Shown: piece by piece, positions 36,386 to 47,827 of the stretch | Position numbering within the stretch: the first letter of the stretch is position 1 | Layout of the letters: each line of letters starts with the position of its first letter | Assembly: GCA_050084985.1 (NCBI GenBank) | Contig: JBITNC010000001.1 | Span: 91,202,001 to 91,266,000 of the forward strand | DNA from: Nageia nagi | Lineage: Eukaryota > Pinophyta | Length of the DNA: 64,000 bases | Direction of reading: 5' to 3' | Made by a program: the position numbers and the translations under genes | The notes under the pieces: model-generated | The model's input: only the letters and a program-made list of their open reading frames with translations | The model's database searches: none | Told to the model about the DNA's origin: nothing

Positions 36386-37804
36386 ATGAAAACATGGTAG
36401 GGGCCTCCGAATTTAAAGGACTTCTTTGGTCAAATACAATTACCCAAGTCAATCTGGCGCATGAGTTGTAAGCGGTCCGTGGGACCCATTAATGGGGACC
36501 CTACTCCGGTGGCCTCCAGTTGCATTCCGCTGTCAAGTGCGTGAGTAGTGGCTGCCAGGGTGGTATATTCATTTGTAAGCACGCAAAAACAAACAAAGCA
36601 AATTTTTTTGATATTTTTTTGTTTTTTGTTTTTGAATGATTTGCTTTTCTATTAATAAAATCATACAAAAGTATAGGAGAGCTTAAAAATAAAAAAAGAA
36701 ATTTATCATGATTTTTTTTTCAGAGATAGAAATTTTATTTTTTTTAGGATTTTAGAATTTAAATAATTTTTAAAATAGTTAAATGTTTTTTATTAAGAAT
36801 TTTTATTTAAAATCGATTAATAAAAAATAGATAATTATTTTAAAAATAAGAACTTTGAATAATTAATTCTAAAAATTTGAGAAATATAGAAATAGTAAAA
36901 AAAACATAATAAAAAATAATCTTTATCATGAAATAGTCAAAATATTAAAATAATAACTTTATGATGCTTTATGAATAGCCAAAATTTCATAATAAAATTA
37001 GGCTCTATTGATTAAAATTTACATTAAATTTATTTATATAATCACAATTTTACTGTTCTCAATACATCCTAATTTTACTTTGTTTAAAATTCCCCCCTCC
37101 CCCCCCTCCCCCAAACCCTTAAGGCTAAAAGTTAAATGGATCCCAAAGACATGAATTGAATGGTAGGCATTAGAGTCTTTGATAAACCATCACCAGTGGA
37201 GGGTCAAGATTCTTGGCCGCCCTCTGTAGATATATGGTCCCTTGGCATTTAACAACCTATTTTCCTTTGAATGCATTTTTTATCCTCTTCTCCTGTGGAT
37301 GTCATATTGTATGATGCATTTGCAAATATTTGGATTTGTTTCCCATGGATTTGGGCATGGAAAACATGATTTTGGTTGCATAATGAAGCTTTTATGGATT
37401 TTAAAGTGACCTCCTTCAAGCTTTGTAGCACCTCCCTTAATTCTATAGCCTCTCAGTATTTTGGTGAAGCCTCTCCTCTGTAATGCATCCTTCATTGTAT
37501 CATGCCCTCCATCATGAGTTTTCTATTTTTTTGAGATGGTAGCTATGTTGTGTAGAAATTCCCATGATATGATAATACCATTCTCGCATGGTCCTCCACA
37601 CCATTTTTATCCATATGATTTACATTCGGATGAAGTATGTAACCCTTCCTTTCTCTCTTAACTAGTCTTTGGATTCTAACAAAATAAATTGTTAATGTGT
37701 AGATTGCTAAAGTGGAAGAGTTGAATGAGCTATTCCCAATAGTAGAATGCCAAGAGAGACACCCCTTTTCAAATGTGAGAAAAAGAAAGAAAGAAAGAAA
37801 GAAA
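36386..37804. other. noncoding, AT-rich with simple repeats
   Basis: 36,400-36,560 is GC-richer and may be the former promoter of the LRR pseudogene. 36,590-37,080 is very AT-rich. A C-rich tract lies at 37,087-37,114 and a (GAAA)n run at 37,781-37,804. A short minus-strand reading frame at 37,249-37,495 has no family I recognise. Confidence 0.4.
37781..37804. repeat. (GAAA)n microsatellite
   Basis: Five to six copies of the GAAA unit lie at the presumed 3' edge of the minus-strand LINE. On the LINE strand the run reads (TTTC)n, so it may be its 3' tail or a later expansion. Confidence 0.8.
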
Positions 37805-38264
37805 TTATATTAGTGTCCTTGGGTGACCAAAAGTGGTCAATGGGACTAGAGTGAACAATACATGAATAAGATGGCAACAAGCCCCTACTGGGCTTCCTCT
37901 AAATCAAACCAAAGAAATAGCCTAATCAAAGCTAATACAACCATACAAGAGAAGAATCGAACTTTAATACAAAATTCGTGATATCCAAGAGGTCGTCTTA
38001 GGGGGCCCTCGTGAGTGCATCGAAAAGACTAATGCTAGAGAAGAAGGAAGTAATCTGTCGCTCCCTCAGTATGACCTAGGTAATCTGAATGTGTCTCCTA
38101 GTATGGCAGAGAGGGAGTGGCTACTTCTTGATGCCTTAAACGAGTCCCCTCTAGGGAAGAGGCTCTAAAAAAGGATGTGATCCGTCATTCCTCACTAGGT
38201 TGTTATGCACATGCTAAGAGGTACTTACAAAGAATGAAGTTCTTCTGAAAGTATAGGGCAAGGC
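37805..38264 (-). mobile_element. LINE 3' part (minus), split by the copia insertion
   Basis: The minus-strand sequence continues the LINE at 46,613-47,827, from which it is separated only by the copia element at 38,265-46,612 and its AAGGC duplication. It contains no clean frame, and a short piece near the end (PLTTFGHP-like) recalls LINE termini. The assignment rests mainly on its being the other half of the interrupted element. Confidence 0.5.
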
Positions 38265-38703
38265 TGTTAGAATTTGTAATGTAATATTATGAATTAATAT
38301 TTGTTTAATGTAATCTCTTAAACACTTAAAGTATCACTAGATACCTTTAAGTGTTTAATGAATAAAATACTGTAGAACCTTAACCTTACCCTTGGGTAAA
38401 AGGGAGGTTAAGGTGAGGATTTTATCCTATAAATAGAAGGTCTCCTCTCTTGTAAAATACATAAGTTTAGAGAGCAAAGTTATGCTCATAGATTTTAGAA
38501 AGATAGGAGATGAGTTTGTAAGAGAGTTATCTTTTGAGTATTAAGAGAATCTTGGTTAGTGGATGTACTCCTAGTTGGAGGAACCATTTTATATCTTGTG
38601 TTATTTATGAGATTGGTTTATAGTTTTATGCTATTGTGTTGATGTAGTTCTCCAAAAGATCTAGAAAGTCTAGGATTTTACTCGGTTAGGGTTGAATCCA
38701 TCA
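38265..38703 (+). repeat. 5' LTR of the full-length copia element
   Basis: It begins TGTTAGAATTTGTAATG and ends GTTGAATCCATCA. A TATA box (TATAAATA, 38,428-38,435) marks the promoter. Upstream, in U3, TTAAACACTT at 38,318 pairs with AAGTGTTTAA ending at 38,358. The block GTGGATGTACTCC is conserved in all four LTRs of this window. Confidence 0.95.
38428..38435 (+). promoter_or_regulatory. TATA box of the copia 5' LTR
   Basis: TATAAATA within CCTATAAATAGAAGG is identical in the 3' LTR (46,336-46,343) and present in the two related LTRs (48,059-48,066 and, inverted, 60,066-60,073). This position is the expected polymerase II promoter of a plant LTR. Confidence 0.75.
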
Positions 38704-38705
38704 AG

Positions 38706-38717
38706 TGGTATCAGAGC
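38706..38717 (+). promoter_or_regulatory. primer binding site (initiator Met-tRNA)
   Basis: TGGTATCAGAGC lies two bases after the 5' LTR. It is the standard plant retrotransposon primer site complementary to the 3' end of initiator methionine tRNA. Confidence 0.9.
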
Positions 38718-39380
38718 TGAGTTTGGAGGCTACTCATCATCATTTTGAAGGTCCATCTCCTTCATTTTCATCTTATTGAGGTAATAGACTTGTGAAGGTA
38801 TAATATCCTTTCTTTTTGGCAAATTTTAAGGTTATTGTATCAAGCTACTAACATTTTGTTTCTTGTTGGGTTATACACTTGAAAATTTGCTTTATACATC
38901 AAAATTTGTTATTATTACCATTTTTGTTATACTAACAATTTGTGTTAGTAAATATACATGTTAGTTTACAAATTATTATTTGTACATGTTTTTTTTTTTA
39001 CTAACACTATTTCTTTGTTAGTTGTAAAGTAAATTTACTTAAATGTTGTAATATGTTGATTGCATTTTTTTCTAAGTAAATATGCTTAAATTTTGTAATA
39101 ATAGGCAAGTTTTGTGAAAATTTGCTTAAATTTGCAATAATAAATTTTTATAACTTAAATTGCAAATTTCTACCTAGTGTAGAATTGGGTAAAATAGTTG
39201 CAATTATTATTTTTTTAACCAACAATGCTATTTTTCATTTTTTTTACGTTACTATATAATTGTATTTTTTTACAAATACAAATATGTATTTTCTTGTTGA
39301 GGAGACCATTATGTAAAAATAAATATTACAGAATTTGTTATTATTTAAAAAACCATAATTTCTTTTAAAAACATTTTGGT

Positions 39381-39530
39381 TGGTAGCCCCCATAAGGGGC
39401 TTGGGTAGCCATTAGCTGGTTACCCCTACTAGGGAGCATGCATAGCCTCTAGTTGGTCACCTCCTATTGGGAAGTGCACGAAGCCTTTGGCTGTTGCGAT
39501 CCCCTTTGGGGGTGTGTGTCGCCAGGGTAG
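39381..39530 (+). repeat. GC-rich tandem repeat in the copia leader
   Basis: Four imperfect units of 36-38 bases start at 39,381, 39,417, 39,454 and 39,492. Each opens TGGTnnCC-like and contains a small GGGG/CCCC inverted pair (for example CCCCCATAAGGGG). The block stands out from the AT-rich leader around it. Confidence 0.6.
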
Positions 39531-41189
39531 GAGCCTCGCAATTGGACTTGGCGTGTGACTAGGGGTGCGCACTAGCTGCGCTAACGGCCCCCCTCCCCCC
39601 ATTTAAAAAAAAATAATCTTACAATAACACAAAAAATAAGTAAATCACAAAATCAAACAAAACCTAACAATATTAAACAATCCCTCAAACAAAAAAACTC
39701 AATTCTTTATACTTTTTCTCCTCCTCTGCAACATTTGCTCCATTGGGATCTTCTTTTGCAATTTGTTTTAGGTATATTCTTTTTAAAGACATTTATCAAT
39801 TTTTTTATTATTACTTTAGGTATGGGTCCAAATTTAAAAAGAGAGAATCTTAAGATTTTTTTTGGGGGTCCCTTTTTCACCTAATTTGGCAACATGTCTC
39901 TTTGACTTAATCTCCTTAGTAGCAATTTTTTATAATTTAAGAAGCATCCTAGAGTATCCTAAGTTACCTCTTTTCATAAGATAATCCTAAGTTATTGGAT
40001 TAGATCGGAATCTAATGTTGAGAAAGCAACTTATTTTTTGAAAATTATTGGATGGGTATATTTTTTTACTAAGTTTTAAGAGGTATTTTTTAAGCTAATT
40101 CCTTGCAATTTTTTTTACAAAAAGGGGAGTTAATTTTAATGCCTGGATATGTGCATATTTAATATTTTTTTACCTTAGCACATTACATTTTTTTTGCTAA
40201 GGTATATTGCATAGACTATTTTTTTACTAAAGAATGATGATTTTTTAGCATTTCAATAACAACATTATTTTTTGCTTTTAGTGCTTAATTTAATGGTGGA
40301 AATGTGCCATTTTTAACCATTGCAAGTTTATTTTTCCTAAAGTTCAATTGCAATGAAATAACCTTTTTTGTTAGAGTTCAATTTTTTTAAGTAAAATGGA
40401 GGAGGTAATTTTATTTTACTTAAAATTGTGAACTTTATACAATTATGAAGCTATGTAAAGAGATCCACTAGGGGTTGTGACAAAACTCCTTGGACTCTTA
40501 GGATCATTCTTATGGATGGTGTTTGGTTGGAGTTTTTTTTTTAAAGCGCTTTATTTTATGCTCATTCACTTATGTAAATTTGCAAACACAGAAAGTGCAC
40601 CCCCTAAAATGAACAAATCTGCACATATTTTCTGCAACATGACTTATTTGGGAAGCCATGAGGTGAGGATAAGGTAGTATAGAGTCTTCAATTTGATTAT
40701 CCAAGTGGTGAAAAGTTTGTACTTCTCAATTACCCCTAAGTCCTCTATTGGTCTAGATTTAACTCTAATAGGTGGACAGGCATGTGTGTAGTGATACCAC
40801 ATGTTCGCACATCCATTTAGGGATTATCCTGATAACCTAATAAAAAATTGAAAACCTAATCAAAATAATTAATTTGATCGATCCAGTAAATGTTGAAACC
40901 TTGGAAAATAGCTAGTACTTCTCCTAGTGAGAGTATATTGCTACCCAAGGGGAACTAGTTAAGGATTGGTGGTACCTAGGCTCCATCTTGCAAGCATCTA
41001 GGTGAGGGCCTAATTTTAAGAAAATAAACCTCAACTCTTATGATTATACTTAGTGATAATATTGGATGGTTAATTATTTTTTAAGCATTTATTTTGTTTC
41101 TTAGTTCAAATATGTATATTTAATGTTCTTGAACTCAACATGTATTCTTATTTTATAAATATTATCTTGTATAAATGGGAGATTTTTTT

Positions 41190-42120
41190 TAACCCAAGAA
41201 CATCCTTGATGGTTCTAGCTTTGGTATTTGAAAACCTAAGATGAAAGCAGAACTTCAGGCATGTAAAATTTGGGTGATTGTTAGTGAAAATCAAGTTGCT
41301 CCATCAGGGGAGAAGGAACTTGAAGTTTACAACACAAAGAATGATTTAGCAACTTCAATGATTATTCATGTAATTTTAGATGAGATTATCATGATGATTT
41401 CTTCTTTAAACTCTGTAAAGGAAGCTCAAGACAAACTCAAGAGTATATACCTTGACACCAAAGCCTCTAAAAGGTTTACCATTTTTTAGAAGTTACTAAA
41501 ATCACATAAAGATGAAAAAGAGAGTGTGGTAATTTATTTGAATAAAGTTATTAACCTTAGGACTCAACTTGTGGCATATGGTTACAATTGGATCAATGAT
41601 AAATTTTTAACTTTCATCATCTTTCAAAACCTTACTGCTAAGTTTAGTCACTTTATGATTGTTATTAAAACTAAACTTGATGATGAAAAAGAGATGATCT
41701 CCTTGGAAAGTCTATCAAGGTATCTTTTAAAACATAATAAAACTCTTAATAATAAAGTATTGATCCTCTCACCTAAAGAGCATTCAATGGCTCTAAGACT
41801 AATGAAATCTCATTCCAAAAGGAAAAAATTTAACCTAAAGTAACGTTCTCATGCTTATAAGAAAAATTTTAAGAATGATAGAAATAAGAAGAACTATGAT
41901 CATGGAAATTCACAAAATACCAAAGCTAAATTTGATAGAACTTGTAATTTCTATAATATTTATGATCATATGGAAGCTAATTGCTACAAGAAAAAGAAAG
42001 AACAAGATGAAAATTATAATTTCTATGGTACCTTTGGCCATAAAGAAGTTGAATACTTTAAGAAAAAGAAGATTCAAGTAGAAAAAAAATTTAAAAAATA
42101 GAATAAGTTTAATAACAACA
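41190..42120 (+). pseudogene. copia gag (UBN2/gag-polypeptide type)
   Basis: The frame runs from an MKAELQACKIWVIVSENQ start region through DLATSMIIHVILDEIIMMIS, YLNKVINLRTQLVAYGYNW and LSRYLLKHNKTLNNKV, then a basic, asparagine-rich stretch. Zinc-knuckle relics follow: CNFYNIYDHMEANC, in which the second cysteine has become tyrosine, and a second one that keeps only G-H. A stop at 41,488-41,490 and later ones break it. The same protein, in a different state of decay, is encoded on the minus strand at 48,700-49,560. Confidence 0.85.
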
Positions 42121-43480
42121 AGAAGAAGAATTCTACTTATGTTGCTTCATTTTACTCTATGACTTGCCATATGACATGTGATTGGATTGTTGATTCAAGA
42201 TGCACTAATCACATGTGTTTTGAAAAAGATAAGTTTGAAAACTTTCATAAATATAAAAAAGATGTAGTTGTGATAGGTGATAGTTTAGTCCTTGAATTTC
42301 AAGGTATTGGAAGTGCTTTGTTACAATGAAAGGTTCTTGAAAATGTGCTATATGTGCCTAAACTCATTATGAACTTCCTTTTCGTAATTTAAGTTGCAAA
42401 GAAAGGATACTCTTTCAAGTTTGATTCATAATTCTAGTGCATGAAGAAGAGACTTACCACTTTAGCAAAAGGATTAGAGAAAGATGTTCTCTACATTATA
42501 GATCAATCTCCTTTAAAGATGTTTCTTACTGCAAATGTTTGCTCTAGGGGTAATCTTTGGCACCATAGGCTAGGCCACCTTAACCATGAAAGCATTCAAG
42601 ATATGAAAGATCAAGAACTTATGGAAGGTTTCCTACAATATCATATACAATTGGCCTTTGTGCAAAATGTATCCTTGGTAAGATGAATTAGCAAAAGTTT
42701 CCAAAAGATAAAGCAACTAGAGAAACTCAACCCATTCAGCTTATGCATTTAGATTTGATGGGTCCATTTTTGATTAAATCTCTTGGGAAAGCATCTTATG
42801 TATTGAACTTTATTAATGATATTAGCAAGATGACATTTGGTTATCTTCTAGAGCACAAGGATCAAACTTTTGATTGGTTTATATATTTCAAAGTTTTGGT
42901 TGAAAATCAATCTAGATTTAAAATCAAGATGTTGAGATCTGATAATGGGGGTGAATATAATAATAATAATTTTAATACTTATTATGTCAAATATGAAATC
43001 AAGAGATAATTTACAATCCCTTATACAACTTAGTATAATGGTGTTGTTGAAAGAAAGAATAGGACCATTTAGAAAATGGCAAGATGTATGTTGGAAGATC
43101 TTCTTAGCTTGTTATGGGGTGAAGCTATAAATACTACAATCCACATCTTACATAGGTGTCCTATGAAAGCATTTGAATAAAAAACTTCATATGAAGCATG
43201 GATAGGAAATAAACCTAACATCTATCACTTTAGAGTCTTTAGTTGTGATGTATATGCCTTTGTCGTTTCAAAGAAAAGGAAAAAGCTAGATAAAAGATCT
43301 AAAAAATACATCTTTGTAGGCTATGAAAATTAGCATCAAGGTTACAAGTTGTATCAAGATTTTGCAAGAGTATTATTTGTGTCAAGGTATGTGAAGTTCC
43401 ATGAACTTCCTAATGAATCTATTTCTTGTAATCACCTAGATGGAGATGATAACTCTTCTGTTGCATCTAACTAGATGGAT
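42121..43480 (+). pseudogene. copia protease and integrase
   Basis: The protease site reads WIVDSRCTNHMCF (about 42,184-42,222), where the family has DSGCTNHM: the glycine is lost. The pre-integrase histidine motif LWHHRLGHLNHESI follows at 42,557-42,598. The integrase core shows HLDLMGPF (first Asp, about 42,746), SDNGGEY (second Asp, about 42,937) and VVERKNR (catalytic Glu, about 43,043), then a C-terminal part with KKRKKLDKRSKKYIFVGYE. Several stops occur where the family has glutamine, for example just before the VVERKNR motif. Confidence 0.88.
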
Positions 43481-43629
43481 GTCAGTGTGGATATGTCATA
43501 TTAGGAGCAAAACTCTTCAACACAAAGGATAACAAGAAATATTACTCTTAATAAATCCTTATTTATCAAAATTGATAATTTGAGTGAGCCTTCATCTTAC
43601 ATAGAAACTTCCAAGCACGAGTGCTAGAT

Positions 43630-45100
43630 GAATACAATGAATGTTGAGCATGAGGCTTTGATGAAAAATCAAACTTGAATTTTTATTCCTTATCCCAATG
43701 AAAGAAATGTGATTGATAATAAATGGATTTATAAATTCAAATATAATTCATTTGAATATATTGAGAAATACAAGACAAGGTTAGTCGTCAAGGGTTTCAT
43801 TAAAAAATATGGAGTTGATTATGAGGAAACCTTTGCTCTAGTGGCAAAAATAGCTATTGTTTGGGTAGTCTTTGGTCTTTTAGTAGCTCAAAGATGGAAA
43901 TTTTTTTAACTTGAAGTCAAGAGTGCTTTTCTCAATGGTGACATAGATGTGAAAATCTACATGAGCCAACTAGAAGGATTTGTTATGAAAGGTAAAGAGT
44001 GTTTTATGTGCAAGCTAAAGAAGTCCTTGTATGGACTTAAGCAAGCACCTAGAGCTTGGTGCAAAAATATTTTAGGATATTTTGAGGACATTGGATTTTC
44101 TAAGTGCTTCTTTGACTCTGATATTTATGTGCTCAATCAAAGATAAGATTTAGTATTGATTCTTCTCTATGTGGTTGATCTATTGATTACAAGAAATAAT
44201 AGTGAAATCATCTAAGAGTGCATATCCAAACTCAAGGCAACTTTTGAAATGAAAGACCTTGGTCTGATGCATTACTATCTTAGTATGCAAGTGTATAAAT
44301 ACAAGGATTGTACTTATCTTATTAAATCTAAGTATATATCTAATATCTTGCAAAAGTTTGGAATGGAAGAATACAAACTTATTGCAATTCTTATCTCTCT
44401 TAGAATCACATTTTCTCTAATTTCCAACTCTTAGTTAGTAGATGCTATGACTTATAGGCAACTAATTGGTAGCCTTCTTTATTTGACTATATCCAAGCTA
44501 TATATTTCTTTGCTATCAATTTAATGGCTCACTTTATTGCAAACATCATATGTTGAGCACCTCAATGTTGTTAAGCAAATATTGAGGTATGTTACAGGCA
44601 CTAAAGATCTTGCTCTCAAGTATGACAAGTTGCCCTCTTTTGTTCTCTTAGGATTCTTACATTTTGACTATGGGAGAGATAGATATGATTGAAAGTCAAC
44701 CTTTTCTTATGTATTTAGCATTGGTTTTAGTGCTATCTCTTGGGCTTTCAAGAAGTAGCCTACTACTACTCTCTCCACCATAGAAGCTAAATATCATGCA
44801 ATATCAATCATATCGCAAGAAGCCATTTGGTTGAGGCATCTTTTGAAAGCAATTAGGTATGAGCAAGTTTGGCCATTTCAAATTTTTTCAGATAGTCAAT
44901 TAGCTATTACTTTGGTAAAGAATCCTATTTTTCATCAGAGAATGAAACATGTAGAAATCCAAGCTCACTTTATCAGGGAGAAGGTTCTCGATGGTCTTCT
45001 ACACTTGCAATATTATCCTTCAATCTTCAACTCTATTGATTTGTTCACCAAGCCTTTCCTAAAGCTCAATTTTGTAAGCTTAGAGATTCTATCAGGTTGG
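43630..45100 (+). pseudogene. copia reverse transcriptase and RNase H
   Basis: RT blocks are clear: NKWIYKFKYN, KTRLVVKGFIKKYGVDYEET, LEVKSAFLNGDIDVKIYMSQ, KKSLYGLKQAPRAW. The catalytic box at 44,168-44,179 reads Y-V-V-D instead of Y-V-D-D, so the first catalytic aspartate is gone (GAT to GTT). The following MKDLGLMHYYL and LRYVTGTKDLALKY motifs lead into RNase H (STIEAKYHAIS, IFSDSQLAITLVKNPIFHQR, HFIREKV). Stops interrupt at least five places. The related element downstream keeps Y-V-D-D at 52,963-52,974. Confidence 0.92.
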
Positions 45101-45430
45101 TGTAGTTTTCTTCACAAAGGAAGTAAATTTTACATTATTGTTGAATCCATTGTAATTTCTTCTTTCTTAATAAAAAAATTGGCACTTTTATTTGGTTTGT
45201 ATACTTTGTTTATACATTCATTTGTTTAGTAACTATAGGTATGGGCTTGGCATCTTCATGATGAATTAGAGGGTACTGCAAACCCAAGCACATTATATCA
45301 GGGAGAAAGTTCTTGATGCAACAACTGTAGCTCTATTCATATGACTTTGTCTCTTTTTATTTATTCACTAGTCGCTAAAGAACCTTAGTTGTGCATAATT
45401 TGATAATTTTTATGGTAGTGAAGTTATCCT

Positions 45431-45440
45431 CAAGGGGGAG
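45431..45440 (+). promoter_or_regulatory. G-rich purine tract, candidate (second) polypurine tract
   Basis: CAAGGGGGAG at 45,431-45,440, followed by TGAAGGATG, looks like a classical plant copia polypurine tract. However, the 3' LTR starts 730 bases later, at 46,173, directly after AAAGAAGAG (46,164-46,172). The latter is the tract that fits the LTR border; this one may be a central or ancestral tract. Confidence 0.45.
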
Positions 45441-46172
45441 TGAAGGATGAATTCTTGTTAAATTCATATCTATGATGATAACTTCATCTCTAGAAGGATA
45501 TTTTGTGTATAGTGTTGATCTTCATATACACCTTCTTTGGTTATTTTGCTTTACGAGGAAACTATTTTAAATAGATGATGTACACCTTTGTGGTAAGTTT
45601 GCTATATGTAGAACTTATGGTACTCTTTGTTAGCACTATCAATATGTGAATTTTTGCATTGTTAGGTTATCCATATTTGAGGAACTCTTATGTGCTTATG
45701 CTCAACTTTTGATCAACACATGTTCTATATATACAACAAGTGACTATGAGTATTGGCTTAGCATATCTATGATGACTCATAAGGCACCATTGATCAAGTT
45801 TATGGATGGATTTACTTAGTTTATTTATATTATAATTGATATGAATGTTATATGATGCATCTAATTGATTTTATTTATGAGCTACTTGTATCATTACAGG
45901 TTCTTACTTCGGATGGGCAAGCTCATGGAGGCTCATATGACAAATTCTTATTGTTTTACTTCTTATTACAATGAAACTAATTATGGTTAATGATTGAATT
46001 GTAAACCATTATGTACAATGGTGTGTAGTAAGCCTCAAACCAAGATTTTGCTTACTTTTTAAAGATGTAAAAAGTTATCATCTCCATTTGTATCTATGGA
46101 GGAGAACTCTCTCTCTTAATCTCTCTTTATTCTTTCTTCTATGCTCTATCCCAATATTACTTTAAAGAAGAG

Positions 46173-46612
46173 TGTTAGTATCTATAATGTAATATTGTGA
46201 ATTAATTTTTATTCCATGTAATCTTTTAAACACTTAAAGTATTAGTAGATACCTTTAAGTGTTTAATTAATAAAATATTGTAAAACTTTAACCTTACCCT
46301 TGGGTAAAAGAGAGATTAAGGTGGGGATTTTATCCTATAAATAGAAGGCCTTCCCTCTTATGAAAATACAAGTTTAGAAAAAAATTTATGCTCATATATA
46401 TTAGAAAGATAGGAGATGAGTTTTTAAGAAAATTATCTTTTGAGTATTAAGAGAATCTTGGTTAGTGGATGTACTCCTAGTTGGAGGAACCATTTTATAT
46501 CTTATGTTATTTGTGAGATTGGTTTATGGTTTTATGCTATTGTGTTGATGTTGTAGTTCTTCAAGAGATCTAGGGAGTTTAGGATTTTATTCGGTTAGGG
46601 TTGAATCCATCA
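46173..46612 (+). repeat. 3' LTR of the full-length copia element
   Basis: It begins TGTTAGTATCTATAATG and ends GTTGAATCCATCA. It carries the same TATA box (46,336-46,343) and the same U3 hairpin (46,226-46,266) as the 5' LTR and is followed by the AAGGC duplication. Confidence 0.95.
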
Positions 46613-47827
46613 AAGGCAATGATGATATGGATATTGTATCAAGGTGACTAGTGAACTATGTGCATCCTGAAAAAGGTAATGATAGCAACCTATGATCTTG
46701 TAGTAGATTGAGCATCTAAAAATAAAATTCTCCTTGAACTTAATCTCTCATTGACAGAGGTAATAAACTCTCAATTCCCTAGAAAGTGATGATTGACTCT
46801 AAACATAGCTAGTTTAAGTAGACTCTAAATTGATCAAAGGCCATCCTCAATCCCAAAGAAAGATGCAAGATGATGTAACTTGAAGGAGTGATCAATCCCC
46901 TATTGATTTAAAGAAAATATTATTCATAATGGTCCAACTTGGATGTCAAAGGTTGAGGGGGGAACCTAGGTGGATTGGGTGAAGGCCCTATAGATTGACT
47001 CTTAGATCAATGGTAAAGGATCATCTGGGGTCCTCGATGTCCCCTCCAAGGGAGGGGGAAGACTATGCGATAAGAAATAAACCTCTAAAATATCTCAAAT
47101 ACCTCAACAAACCAACAACATCTACAACCTTGGGCTACCAGATCCATTGAGGAGGCTAAAGCTTAACTGAAAGTCAAGTGACACATGACTCTAATATGAA
47201 GAACTTAGTAAATTCTAGAGGCATTATAGAAAGAGTATCATGGAGGCTACTACCCTATTTTGGAGAGGTTAGTAATCAAACTCTATGAGTATGATATGGT
47301 GTGGAATTAATCTCTTAATCCAGATAAAATGAGAGAGGAAAGATACTACAATCCTCTCAATCATGATCTAGTCTGTTGCTCTCATACTAGGCCCCTATGT
47401 CTTTACTCCATACAAGATTATGGGTATGACAAGAGTCTAGAATAACTCTAACTTGGATTGGATGTCCTGAAAGTGAATTTGAATGCATTATCGCTCTAAA
47501 GTAGAAATTATTGCATACCCTCATCAAACTCAAGGTGGAGCTATAGTCCTCATTGATAACCTAGCTCCTATAATTAGGACTCCCAAATATGTGTAGGAGG
47601 AGGTGGTATCGATGAAGCTACCACAAAAAGAGATCTACGTATGATCTAAGGTGGCTTTAAAAACATTGAAATCATTACCTTATTCTTACTAAGGTTCACT
47701 TCAAGTAAATGTTGATTGCTAAAAGTGTCCAAAGCATCAACCAAACTCTGAATACTTGCAACTACATGTGATATCAAAATAATATCATCGATAAAGAGCA
47801 AGATCGAGACCTAACTACCATGAAGGA
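46613..47827 (-). pseudogene. LINE reverse transcriptase region (minus strand)
   Basis: Read downward from 47,820: VSILLFIDDIILISHVV, the Y/F-x-D-D catalytic box of L1-type reverse transcriptases, then LDTFSNQHLLEVNLSKNKVM (family: W..xVN..KTKVM), YTYLGV, and after about 75 codons TLVIPIILYGVKT followed by G-P-S, matching the thumb region L-V-x-P-x-x-L-Y-G-x-E-x-W-G. Stops and frameshifts are many. The element is cut at 47,827 by one copia LTR and at 46,613 by another copia element; its 3' part resumes at 38,264. It is the oldest of the three nested insertions. Confidence 0.8.

Larger units (their letters stand above)
38265..46612 (+). mobile_element. full-length Ty1/copia retrotransposon, dead
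   Basis: Two LTRs of 439 and 440 bp (38,265-38,703 and 46,173-46,612) run TG...CA and are flanked by the same 5 bases AAGGC (38,260-38,264 and 46,613-46,617). The primer site TGGTATCAGAGC follows the 5' LTR at 38,706-38,717. Internal order is a 2.5-kb noncoding leader, gag, protease, integrase, RT, RNase H, all on +, which is the Ty1/copia order. Many stops and a mutated RT active site show that it is inactive. A hand comparison of the first 175 aligned LTR positions gave about 18 differences, about 13 of them transitions, so the insertion is old. It landed inside a LINE. Confidence 0.95.

Noticed and set aside
37249-37495. Minus-strand frame of 71 codons as a host gene
   Set aside because: No family recognised, no splice context, and it lies between simple repeats.
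45431-45440. 3' LTR starting right after the G-rich tract
   Set aside because: Alignment with the 5' LTR and the AAGGC duplication place the LTR at 46,173.
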